From the NCBI RefSeq assembly GCF_030077865.1, contig NZ_JASDDP010000004.1: a stretch of DNA of 22,794 nucleotides; one strand, given 5' to 3'. The position numbers were made by a program, and so were the translations under genes. The DNA comes from Mycoplasma_H phocimorsus. GTDB lineage: Bacteria > Bacillota_I > Bacilli_A > Mycoplasmatales > Metamycoplasmataceae. Numbering within the stretch: position 1 is the stretch's first letter; each line of letters starts with the position of its first letter. Shown piece by piece: positions 7,818 to 15,815 of this stretch. Below the pieces are notes generated by a model. The model was not told where the DNA came from and ran no database searches. It saw only the letters and a program-made list of their open reading frames with translations.

Positions 7818-9210
7818 TTTCTAACTCATTTGCTCTAGCAATTACATCATCAATTGTTCCAGCAAACATAAATACTTCTTCAGGCAGATTATCATATTTT
7901 CCTGAAATAATTTCATCAAAACTTCTCAATGTTTCTTTTAATGGCACATAAATACCCTTTTTATCAGTAAATTTTTCAGAAACAGAAAATGGTTGAGATA
8001 AAAAGTTTCTTATTCTTCTTGCTCTTGCAACAATTTTTTTATCTTCTTCTGAAAGTTCACCCATACCTAAAATAGCAATAATATCTTGAAGTTCTTTAAA
8101 TCTTTGAAGAATATTTAAAACGCTTTGTGCTGTAGTATAGTGAGAATGACCAATTACAAGCGGATCTAATAATCTTGAAGATGAGTTAAGTGGATCTATA
8201 GCTGGATAAATACCAAGAGCAGCAATATTTCTATCTAAAACAGTTTTAGCATCTAAATGAGTAAATGTTGTTGCAGGCGCTGGATCAGTTAAGTCATCAG
8301 CAGGAACATAAATTGCTTGTACAGAAGTAATAGAACCATTTTTAGTAGAAGTAATTCTTTCTTGCAATTGCCCCATTTCAGTAGCTAAGGTAGGTTGATA
8401 ACCTACAGCACTAGGCATACGCCCCAATAAGGCAGAAACTTCAGATCCTGCTTGCGTAAATCTAAAAATATTATCAATAAATAATAATACATCTTGTTTT
8501 AGAACGTCACGAAAGTATTCGGCCATAGTTAGTCCTGTTAAAGCGACCCTCATTCTTACTCCAGGAGGTTCATTCATTTGACCAAATACTAATATTGTTT
8601 TATCAAGAACACCGGCTTCCTTCATTTCAAAATAAAGATCATTACCTTCACGAGTTCTTTCTCCAACACCAGCAAAAACAGAAATACCACCATGTTGCGA
8701 AGCAATGTTGTTAATTAATTCTTGAACTAAAACAGTCTTACCAACACCAGCACCACCAAATAAGCCAATTTTACCTCCTCTTGCATAAGGAATTAATAAA
8801 TCAATAACTTTAATTCCAGTTTCAAGAATTGAAGCAGTAGAATCTTGATCTTCATATGAAGGAGCTTTGGCATGAATTGAAGAGTAAGTTGAGCTAATAA
8901 CATCTCCAAGTCCATCAATAGGTTCCCCTAAAACATTAAACATTCTACCTAGAATAGATTTTCCAACCGGAACAGTTATAGGAGCTCCAGTATCTTCAAC
9001 ATCTAATCCTCTTATTAAACCATTTGTTGAAACCATTGAAATTGACCTAACAATATCATCACCAATATGTTGAGCTACTTCAAGAACAAATTTTTCTCCC
9101 TCATAATTAATTATAAGAGCATTTAATAACTTAGGAAGACGACCTTCATGAAAGCGAACATCAACAACAGGCCCAACAATTTGAACAATTTTTCCAATAT
9201 TTTTATTCAT
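7807..9210 (-). CDS. atpD: F1Fo ATP synthase subunit beta
   Basis: A 467-residue catalytic F1 subunit. The Walker A loop GGAGVGKT lies at residues 152-159, the catalytic-Glu region GERTREGNDLYFEM follows, then LLFIDNIFRFTQAGSEVS (Walker B and neighbourhood) and the ATP synthase alpha/beta signature PAIDPLNSSS. All catalytic residues look intact. I place the start at the ATG at 9210 (MNKNIGKIVQIVGPVVDV) because AGGAG lies 5 bases upstream and the protein then begins like other beta subunits; an upstream in-frame start at 9231 lies inside atpG. The gap to atpG is 7 bases. Together with AtpA it forms the alpha3beta3 hexamer on the cytoplasmic face. In fermenting mycoplasmas the complex mainly hydrolyses ATP to sustain membrane potential. 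Confidence 0.97.
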   Translation of the reverse strand: MNKNIGKIVQIVGPVVDVRFHEGRLPKLLNALIINYEGEKFVLEVAQHIGDDIVRSISMVSTNGLIRGLDVEDTGAPITVPVGKSILGRMFNVLGEPIDGLGDVISSTYSSIHAKAPSYEDQDSTASILETGIKVIDLLIPYARGGKIGLFGGAGVGKTVLVQELINNIASQHGGISVFAGVGERTREGNDLYFEMKEAGVLDKTILVFGQMNEPPGVRMRVALTGLTMAEYFRDVLKQDVLLFIDNIFRFTQAGSEVSALLGRMPSAVGYQPTLATEMGQLQERITSTKNGSITSVQAIYVPADDLTDPAPATTFTHLDAKTVLDRNIAALGIYPAIDPLNSSSRLLDPLVIGHSHYTTAQSVLNILQRFKELQDIIAILGMGELSEEDKKIVARARRIRNFLSQPFSVSEKFTDKKGIYVPLKETLRSFDEIISGKYDNLPEEVFMFAGTIDDVIARANELENGK

Positions 9211-9217
9211 AAATCTC

Positions 9218-10066
9218 CTATTCAGAACCACTAATAATTTCAGTAATTTCTTGTGTAATTTTTGTTTGACGCTCTCTATTGTATTGTAGTTTTAAATTAT
9301 TAGCTAACTCATCAGCATTTTTTGTGGCATTTTCCATAGTAAAACGACGAGAAGAAATTTCTGACAACTTTGATATATTTAAGCAACGCTGAATTTCACA
9401 ACCTAAATACATTGGTATGCTAGTAAGTAAAATTTGAAATGGATTTGGTTCGAATTCTACTAAACTCATTTGATTCTTTGTATTTTGTTTTTCTTTAATT
9501 TCAAATGGCAAAATTTGTTTAATATTTTCTATATATGTAAGTGAATTAATATATTCAGTGTAAATAATTTTAATAGCACCTATTTTTTTATTTTTAAACA
9601 TTTCTATTGCTGTATTAGCAACTTTATTTGCTTCTTTATAATCAATTTTATCACCTAAATTAAAGGCTTTTCCAATAATCATTGAACGATATTTTTCAGT
9701 ATTTCAACGCATTATACCCTTTTTACCAAAAATATACATTTTATCATCAACTTTAATATTTTCATCAGCAAGACGAAAAATATTAGAATTGTATGAACCA
9801 GAAAGACCTAAATCTGATGTGATAATAATATAAAGTGTGTTAGGATTTTTATTATCTTTTCATAAACTTTCAATATCTTTTTTTTCAATATCATTCATTA
9901 AATCATTAAAAATGTTTGAAAAAAGATTGTAATATTTATTAAAGTTTTCAATAGTTTTTTGTGCTTGCTTTATTTTTGAAGCAGCCACAAGTTGAACAGC
10001 ATTAGTAATAATTTTAATATTATTTACAACTTTAATTCTTTCCCTTGTCTTTTGTAAGCTTGCCAT
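9218..10066 (-). CDS. atpG: F1Fo ATP synthase subunit gamma
   Basis: A 282-residue rotor shaft of F1. The N-terminal helix ASLQKTRERIKVVNNIKIIT continues into NAVQLVAASKIKQAQ, the standard gamma coiled-coil start. The central segment LYIIITSDLGLSGSYNSNI is the conserved Rossmann-like beginning. The C-terminal helix contains SSRRFTMENATKNADEL, matching the signature R-x-x-A-M-x-x-A-x-x-N-A region of gamma, with Phe-Thr in place of the usual Ala-Met pair. The frame crosses UGA Trp codons near residues 69 and 108. The ATG overlaps the atpA stop codon by one base (TAATG), typical of coupled translation in this operon. Confidence 0.95.
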
Positions 10067-11652
10067 TATTTAACACCAGCTATTTCAAAGATATCGGCAG
10101 GAATTTTAGCATAGTGTGTTGAATCATAATTTGGAATTGAAGTTATAAAATCATTTACTAATTTAACCAAAAGAATAACTGATTTTGTATAGACATCACT
10201 AGTTCAATCACCAGCAGTTTTTACCTCTTTATAAAGTTTTAAGCCTTCATCAGTTGTTTTAAAGTATCTAATAATTTCTTTTTTAAATGCTCTAATTTCT
10301 TCTTTAGGAATTGGGTTAATAATTCTCTCTCTAATAGCCAAAAGAATTATTGCTTGAATAGTTTGTGAAATATGAGAATATTGTTCTTGTTTTAACATTT
10401 CATATACTTTAGCACCAAAATCCAAAATATTTTTTGTTGAAGCATCTAAATCTGAACCAAATTGAGAAAATGCTAGCATTTCATTATATTGAGCCAAATT
10501 TAATTTCAATGACCCAGACATTTTTTTGATTAATTTTGTTTGTGCTGAAGAACCAACACGAGAAACCGAATAACTAACATCAACTGCAGGCCTTTGTCCA
10601 GAGTTAAATAAGCTTTCTTTTGTAAATATTTGTCCATCAGTAATAGAAATTACGTTTGTTGGAATATAGGCAGAAATATCACCTTGTTGTGTTTCAACAA
10701 TTGGTAAAGCAGTAATTGAACCGCCACCATATTCCTCATTAACTCTAGCAGCACGTTCTAATAATTGAGAGTGTAGATAAAAAACATCTCCAGGGTAAGC
10801 TTCACGACCAGGTGGACGACGTAATAATAATGAAAGAGTTCTATAAGCAATAGCATGTTTAGATAAATCATCATAAACAATAAGAACATCCTTGCCTTTT
10901 GACATTCAATATTCTGAAATAGCCACTCCTGTATATGGAGCAATATATTGCATAGGTGCTAATTCGCTAGCGCCAGCAACGACAACTGTTGTATATTTCA
11001 TAGCGCCTGTATCTGTAAGTTTTTTAACAACTTGTGCAACAGTTGAATTTTTTTGTCCTATAGCAACATAAACACAATTAACGTTTTTATTTGCTTGATT
11101 AATTATTGTATCAATAGCAATGGCTGTCTTACCAGTTTCGCGATCACCAATAATAAGTTCACGTTGACCCTTTCCAATTGGAATCATTGAGTCAATAACC
11201 ATAATTCCAGTAGCTAAAGGTTGATCAACAGATTTTCTTGACATAACTCCTGGCGCAACTGTAAATATTTCTCTAAATTTTTTAGAAGAAATTTCCCCTT
11301 TACCATCAATAGGATTTCCAAGAGCATCAACAACTCTACCTAACAATTTTGATCCAACTCTTGTTGAAGCAACTTCATAAGTTCTTCTAACTGGAGCTCC
11401 TTCAATAAGATTTGTATCATTACCTAAAATCGCAACTCCAACATAATCTTCTTCTAAATTAAGAGCAAGACCATAAGTATTTTCGCCAAGAATTACGATT
11501 TCACCATTTTTAACTTTATTAATACCACTAACATTAGCGATACCATCACCTATAGTGATTATTTTACCTACCTCATTTAAATCAACAGTAGATTTAAAAC
11601 TTCTAATTTTATCTTTTATGATGGCAGATATTTCGCTAGCCTTAACTCTCAT
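10066..11652 (-). CDS. atpA: F1Fo ATP synthase subunit alpha
   Basis: A 528-residue non-catalytic nucleotide-binding F1 subunit. The Walker A loop GDRETGKT lies at residues 169-176. Later landmarks are the GQKNSTVAQVV segment, the region with conserved RPPGREAYPGDVFYLHS, and the signature RPAVDVSYSVSRVGSSAQ. Two UGA Trp codons interrupt the standard-code reading (near residues 249 and 483), but one frame is open throughout. The start ATG at 11652 has a full AGGAGG 5 bases upstream, located within the last codons of atpH. An in-frame GTG at 11658 is less likely because it would overlap that site. The stop overlaps the atpG start. Confidence 0.96.
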
Positions 11653-12196
11653 CTCCACCTCCTAGTAATTGTGATTTAATTGTTGATAATTGATGTGATA
11701 TATTTTTTTCAATAATTTTATCAGCAAGTATTATTCTAAATCCAGAAACAATATTCTTATCAATTTTATTTTTTAGGAAAACTTTTTTTTCTTCTTGTTT
11801 TGATAATTTTTCCTCAAATTTTTTAATAGTTTCTTTATCTAAAGGCATTGTTGTAAAAATAATACCTTCTTGAATACCCTCATATTTATTTAAACTTACT
11901 ATTACATTTTCAAAAATATAACGAATATGCTTACTTAAATGATTTTGTACTATAACTTTAATTGTATTCAAAAATAGTTCATCATAATCCTTAAAAATTT
12001 CATCAATAAATTTTTCTTTTTCATCAAAATGTAATATTTCAGAATCAATTGCTAAGTAATCAATAATTTCAGGCTTTTCATCTAATTCTTCAAGAAAATC
12101 ATGAATTTCTTTGTTTAATTGTGAAACTTTTTTTGTTTCAACAGCCAATTCATATATAGCATATGAATAGCTTAAGTATGAATTTTTTAAAGCCAT
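11642..12196 (-). CDS. atpH: F1Fo ATP synthase subunit delta
   Basis: A 184-residue delta (OSCP-like) subunit that fixes the peripheral stalk to the top of F1. The helical N-terminal domain starts ALKNSYLSYSYAIYELAVE, the typical delta opening of a short alanine/tyrosine-rich helix. The C-terminal part holds DKNIVSGFRIILADKIIEKN, corresponding to the conserved delta sequence D-x-x-x-x-G-G-x-x-x-x-x-D-x-x-x-D. Sequence conservation of delta is low in general, so the operon position between atpF and atpA is important support. It overlaps atpF by one base (TAATG) and atpA by 11 bases. Confidence 0.93.
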   Translation of the reverse strand: MALKNSYLSYSYAIYELAVETKKVSQLNKEIHDFLEELDEKPEIIDYLAIDSEILHFDEKEKFIDEIFKDYDELFLNTIKVIVQNHLSKHIRYIFENVIVSLNKYEGIQEGIIFTTMPLDKETIKKFEEKLSKQEEKKVFLKNKIDKNIVSGFRIILADKIIEKNISHQLSTIKSQLLGGGDES

Positions 12197-12702
12197 TATT
12201 TAAAGAAGTCCTCAATTAATTTTTTTTCATTTTCGGGGCGTAATTCTTTTTCGACTAATTTATTTGCTAATTCAAAAGCTACATCAATAATTGCCTGTTT
12301 TGAATTTTTTTCAAATTTAACTTTTTCATTTTCAATTTCAATTTCAGCTTGATGTTTAATTCTTTCAGCTTCATTTTGAGCAATATTTGTATATTGAATA
12401 ATTACTTTTTCAGCTTCAAATTTTGCTTTATTTACAATTTCTGACGCTTTAATTTTAGCGTCAATTAACTTTTCTTGAGATTCATTACGATCTTCTAAAG
12501 CTTTTTGTCTATCCTCAATTGAGTTTTTAATATTATCTGCAATGAATTTTCTTCTTTTTTCAACCATTCTTTTAACAGGGTTATAAAAGAAAACACTTAA
12601 AAATAAAAAAGTTATTAGAAATGCAATAATAGTTGCAATTAAAAGAGGGAGATTAGGAAAAATCTGTTGAAATCTTTCCGTAATGTTAATATTATTCTCC
12701 AT
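12196..12702 (-). CDS. atpF: F1Fo ATP synthase subunit b
   Basis: A 168-residue peripheral stalk subunit. A single membrane segment at about residues 18-41 (LPLLIATIIAFLITFLFLSV) is followed by FFYNPVKRMVEKRRKFIADN, a classical b-subunit junction, and then a long charged coiled coil rich in Glu/Lys/Ala. The N-terminus has no lipobox cysteine, unlike the b subunits of some other mycoplasmas that are lipoproteins. The gap to atpE is 12 bases and the stop overlaps the atpH start. Confidence 0.93.
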   Translation of the reverse strand: MENNINITERFQQIFPNLPLLIATIIAFLITFLFLSVFFYNPVKRMVEKRRKFIADNIKNSIEDRQKALEDRNESQEKLIDAKIKASEIVNKAKFEAEKVIIQYTNIAQNEAERIKHQAEIEIENEKVKFEKNSKQAIIDVAFELANKLVEKELRPENEKKLIEDFFK

Positions 12703-12714
12703 TTTTACCTCTTA

Positions 12715-12948
12715 TTATTTAATTTTTGAGAATAACATAACTGCAACAATGAATGCATATAAAGCAGCAGATTCACTAATAGCTAAAGCAATAATTAAAA
12801 CTGTTCTAATTTTAGAAGCTGCTTCAGGATTTCTACCAACAGCTTCTGACGCTCTACCAGCTGATATACCTTGACCAATACCTGTGCCAACAACACCAAG
12901 TGCAGCAATACCAGCACCAATTGCTACTAAACCGTTATTTATATCCAT
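12715..12948 (-). CDS. atpE: F1Fo ATP synthase subunit c (rotor ring proteolipid)
   Basis: A 77-residue hairpin protein that forms the membrane rotor ring. Two Gly/Ala-rich helices (GLVAIGAGIAALGVVGTGIGQG and VLIIALAISESAALYAFIVA) flank the polar loop with the conserved RNPEA. The ion-binding carboxylate is the Glu in ISESAALYAF. Length is typical. AAGGAG lies 6-7 bases before the ATG. The motif around the first helix does not obviously carry the Gln/Glu-Ser sodium-binding set, so proton coupling is the simple reading, but this is inference. Confidence 0.95.
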   Translation of the reverse strand: MDINNGLVAIGAGIAALGVVGTGIGQGISAGRASEAVGRNPEAASKIRTVLIIALAISESAALYAFIVAVMLFSKIK

Positions 12949-12958
12949 TTTTTTCTCC

Positions 12959-13744
12959 TTAATATATAGCTGCTTGATTTTTTTGAATATTTACAGCCTT
13001 TTCTTTATGATTTGTCATTTCAGTGGCTTCTGAAACTTCTAGAGTTCATGAAATTGTAGTAATCATCATGAACACATATGCTTGTATTATAGAACCAAAA
13101 ATATCAAAATACAAGTGTAAGAATGGAGTGAATATTGGAGCAAACATAAATTTCATAAAAAATGAAATAGTTGTACTCTCTCCTAATATCATTGTTCCTA
13201 TTCAACCAAAAAATTGGTAACCTAATAAAACCATTGTTGTTCCACCAATAATATTTCCAAACATACGTAAACTTAATGTTAAAAGAGGTGTAAACTGACC
13301 AATTAAATCAAGTGGTTGCTTAACATATCTTAAAAAGAAACGATGTTTTTGGTAGGATAAACCAATAATATATATACCTATTCAAGAAATAAATGCCAAG
13401 AACAAAGGAATTGTATAACTAGTTGCAATACCTTCAAACCCAACAATTTGAATAATATTTCCCAAAACAATAAAAGTAAATATTGAAAATATCAATGGGG
13501 CAGCTTTTGGCAGTTTTTTTTCTGAAACTTCTTCAAAAGTATTATTAACAAAGTTATAATAACCTTCAGCAATAATTGCAATACTACTTAAAGGAACTTC
13601 ATCTTCTTTAATATTTCGGACCTTGAAATAAACTACTAGTGAAATAATTATTGCTAATAATGTCACTATAATTAATGAAAATACAATCGGATAATCAACT
13701 AATGTTGTATATTGCGTAATTCTTGAATATTGATCTTTAGGCAT
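12959..13744 (-). CDS. atpB: F1Fo ATP synthase subunit a
   Basis: A 261-residue integral membrane stator subunit of Fo that provides the ion half-channels. About five or six hydrophobic segments are visible. The essential arginine lies in LTLSLRMFGNIIGG, and the penultimate helix contains LHLYFDIFGSIIQAYVFMMI, where the conserved Gln and aromatic residues are expected. The frame is open through the UGA Trp near residue 121 to the TAA at 12959-12961. The ATG at 13744 overlaps the end of the AtpI-like gene by 8 bases, and the ribosome site GAAAGGAG lies inside that gene. Ten bases separate it from atpE. Confidence 0.95.
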
Positions 13745-14123
13745 TAACTCTCCTTTCTATTGAAGCTATAATAATGATTGGAATGTTTAAGGAAATAGCT
13801 ATAATAAAAGTTACAAAGTTAATACTTCCAAATAATATATTGTTGTTTGTTTTTTGGTTAATAAAAAAAACAATAAAAAGTAGTATTAATAGAATTGCTA
13901 AAATAAAAAAAAGTCTTAATATACTAATAATAATAAATGATGCTTTTGCAACATTTACACTTTTAGATATATATAAAATAGATGATAAACTTATTAGTGA
14001 GAAAATAATCCCAAGCCCAAACCCATTTAATCAGCTATTATTAATTTTTAAAAAAAATAGCAATAGAATTACTATTATCCAATTTATTCTAAATCATCAT
14101 TGTCATATTTTTTTTATATTCAT
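13737..14123 (-). CDS. AtpI-like small membrane protein, first gene of atp operon
   Basis: A 128-residue hydrophobic protein visible only when UGA is read as Trp: four UGA codons fall in the first 35 residues (N-terminus MNIKKIWQWWFRINW). It has about four membrane segments, at roughly residues 15-27, 36-52, 60-85 and 98-120, and almost no acidic residues. Size, topology and position directly upstream of atpB match AtpI/uncI-type proteins, which help assemble the c ring, and the MG406-like proteins of mycoplasmas. Sequence similarity in this family is too low for certainty by eye. An in-frame stop lies just upstream of the ATG at 14123, fixing the start; no good ribosome site is seen. It overlaps atpB by 8 bases. 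Confidence 0.75.
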
Positions 14124-14412
14124 GACTTCTTAATTTTAATACTTTTTTAATTAATATAAAAATATATTATTTAAATATTTATTAATTTAAAAAGATAATA
14201 CAAAAAGCATAAAAACAAAATAAAAAAATATTGATTACAAAAAAATAATTATTAATTTTAATTTTTTTATTAATGTTAATATTTCTTAGTTTTTAAAAGT
14301 TTTTATATTTTTATATAAAATATCATTCCTTGTATTTTATATTTAATTAAACATAATTAATTTTTTGAATTTTAAACAATATATTAAAATATATAAAAAT
14401 TTTAATTTTTTA
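14124..14412. other. Divergent intergenic region, atp operon / rplJ
   Basis: About 290 very AT-rich bases between the divergently transcribed atp operon and rplJ. The minus strand has TATTAT at 14200-14195 with TTGTTT about 13 bases upstream, a weak candidate for the atp promoter. I see no gene on either strand. Confidence 0.4.
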
Positions 14413-14418
14413 TATAAT
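14413..14418 (+). promoter_or_regulatory. -10 box of the rplJ-rplL operon
   Basis: A perfect TATAAT lies about 10-12 bases upstream of the L10 leader structure, so the transcript would begin at its base. No clear -35 box is present. Confidence 0.6.
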
Positions 14419-14425
14419 ATTAAAG

Positions 14426-14478
14426 CAATACATAGAGACAGCAACTGCATATGCTTAATATTGTTGCCAAATGTATCT
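14426..14478 (+). ncRNA. Ribosomal protein L10 leader
   Basis: The segment contains GAGACAGCAACTGCATATGC, then TTAATATTGTTGCC, closely matching the L10 leader of low-GC Gram-positive bacteria (kink-turn-like AGAGAC, then CAGCAAC pairing with GTTGCC). An outer stem ATACAT / ATGTAT (14428-14433 with 14471-14476) closes the structure. In the known system the L10(L12)4 complex binds this RNA and represses its own operon. Here no terminator hairpin lies between the leader and the ribosome site, so control is probably at translation; that last point is inference. Confidence 0.85.
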
Positions 14479-14516
14479 AAACTTAAGAGTATTGCAAATT
14501 TAGAAAGGAGAAATTT

Positions 14517-15023
14517 ATGGCTCAATCTAAATTTCGTTTAATTAAAGAAAAAACAGTTAATGAAATTAGTAATAAAATTTCTAATTCAAAAGCACTAGTT
14601 GTTGCTAAATTTATTGGATTAACTGTTTCAGATCTTGAAAATTTACGTAAAGAAGCAAAGGTAAAAGGTGTAGAAATTAAAGTTTACAAAAACCGTTTAT
14701 TTAAAATAGCTTCAAACAATAATGGATTAAGCGAATTAGACCAATATTTAGTAGGCTCATCAATCTTCGCATTTAGTAATGAAGAAGATATGTCTGCTGC
14801 AAAAGTTTTAGTTGAATTTAGTAAAAAACACAAATTACTTGAAATCAAAGCCGGAACTTTTGAAGGTAAAGTTATTGATGCTGAAGGTGTTAAAATGGTT
14901 GCTTCATTACCTACATATGAAGAATCACTTGCAATACTTGGACGTTCATTACTTGCACCACTTCAACAATTATCAATAGGCTTAAAAATGCTTGTTGATG
15001 AGGGTAAATTAATCAGTGAGTAA
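14517..15023 (+). CDS. rplJ: 50S ribosomal protein L10
   Basis: A 168-residue protein that anchors the L7/L12 stalk dimers to 23S rRNA. The N-terminal domain begins SKFRLIKEKTVNEISNKIS and continues VAKFIGLTVSDLENLRKEAK and IKVYKNRLFKIAS, matching L10 throughout. The C-terminal helix that binds L7/L12 ends in LQQLSIGLKMLVDEGKL. A strong AAAGGAG lies 6 bases before the ATG. It is preceded by the L10 leader and followed 55 bases later by rplL, the conserved gene pair. Confidence 0.96.
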   Translation: MAQSKFRLIKEKTVNEISNKISNSKALVVAKFIGLTVSDLENLRKEAKVKGVEIKVYKNRLFKIASNNNGLSELDQYLVGSSIFAFSNEEDMSAAKVLVEFSKKHKLLEIKAGTFEGKVIDAEGVKMVASLPTYEESLAILGRSLLAPLQQLSIGLKMLVDEGKLISE

Positions 15024-15078
15024 TCATTAAAAAGGTGAAAAATCACAAATTCATAATTAAAAATTGAAAGGAAATATT

Positions 15079-15456
15079 ATGGCAAAATTAACAAAAGAAT
15101 CATTTATAGAATCATTAAAAGAAATGAGTATTAAAGAAGTTATGGAACTTGTTGAAGCAATGAAAGAAGAATTTGGAATTGATCCTTCTGCAGTTGCTGT
15201 AGCAGCGGGCTCAGTATCAGGAGAAGAAGCTGAAGAAAAAACATCAGTTAAACTTGTTCTTAAATCAGATGGTGGAGCAAAAATCCCTACATTAAAAGCT
15301 ATTAAAGAAGCTATGGGTCTATCATTAATGGATGCTAAAAAATTAGTTGAAGCAGTTCCTGCAACATTATTAGAAAATGTAAAACCTGAAGAAGCAGAAG
15401 CTATGAAAGCAAAAATTTTAGAAGCTTCTCCAACAGCTGAATTAGAAGTTGAATAA
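15079..15456 (+). CDS. rplL: 50S ribosomal protein L7/L12
   Basis: A 125-residue ribosomal stalk protein that recruits translation GTPases. The N-terminal dimerisation domain (AKLTKESFIESLKEMSIKEV) and an acidic Ala-rich hinge (PSAVAVAAGSVSGEEAEEK) are followed by the C-terminal domain. There ALKAIKEAMGLSLMDAKKLV differs from the usual V-R-x-x-T-G-L-G-L-x-E-A-K by KEAMGLSLMDAKK but keeps the fold pattern. The start is the ATG at 15079 (GAAAGGAA 5 bases upstream); a TTG further upstream is not used in the family. Confidence 0.95.
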   Translation: MAKLTKESFIESLKEMSIKEVMELVEAMKEEFGIDPSAVAVAAGSVSGEEAEEKTSVKLVLKSDGGAKIPTLKAIKEAMGLSLMDAKKLVEAVPATLLENVKPEEAEAMKAKILEASPTAELEVE

Positions 15457-15470
15457 TAATTTTTATTATT

Positions 15471-15508
15471 AAAAATCAATTCCATATGTATGGAATTGAT
15501 TTTTTTTA
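15471..15508 (+). terminator. Terminator of rplJ-rplL
   Basis: A near-perfect inverted repeat, AAATCAATTCCATA / TATGGAATTGATTT with a TG loop, followed by an eight-T run on the plus strand. It starts 15 bases past the rplL stop. Confidence 0.9.
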
Positions 15509-15683
15509 TACTAAAATTCAAATATTAATATATTTATGAATTATTTTTAAAATTCTGACTTTCCAAGTTAAAAGTATTGATCAAATATATAATGAATTAA
15601 ATTTAAATAATGCTTAATTTAATTAAATTTTTAAGTCAGGATACACTTTTTAATCATTTTTTTGTTTTTCTAAATTCAAATTA

Positions 15684-15729
15684 AAAAAACTTAAATACAG
15701 TAATTTTAAAATCTGCATTTAAGTTTTTT
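15684..15729 (-). terminator. Terminator of the cysteine protease gene (bidirectional shape)
   Basis: A 13-bp stem AAAAAACTTAAAT / ATTTAAGTTTTTT is extended by CAG/CTG after one mismatch. The minus strand carries a T-run after the stem and the plus strand also has T residues, so it can work both ways between converging rplL and protease transcripts. It lies about 85 bases past the protease stop. Confidence 0.75.
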
Positions 15730-15815
15730 AGTTATTAACTTTTAATTAGTTTAAATTTGAATTATAAAATTTTCAACAAATATTTGACTATTCTTCATAT
15801 TATCTAGATTACTAA

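Noticed and set aside
13774..14133. Open frame of 119 codons on the plus strand
   Set aside because: It is the complement of the AtpI-like gene, which has the better operon context, start and overlap with atpB.
15057..15521. Open frame of 154 codons on the minus strand over rplL
   Set aside because: It is antisense to the clear L7/L12 gene and gives a low-complexity Ser/Ala/Phe protein.
15550..15645. Inverted repeat CTGACTT / AAGTCAG between rplL and the protease, as a possible small RNA
   Set aside because: The stem is 7 bp with a loop of about 70 bases and no promoter or terminator of its own, so it is likely chance.
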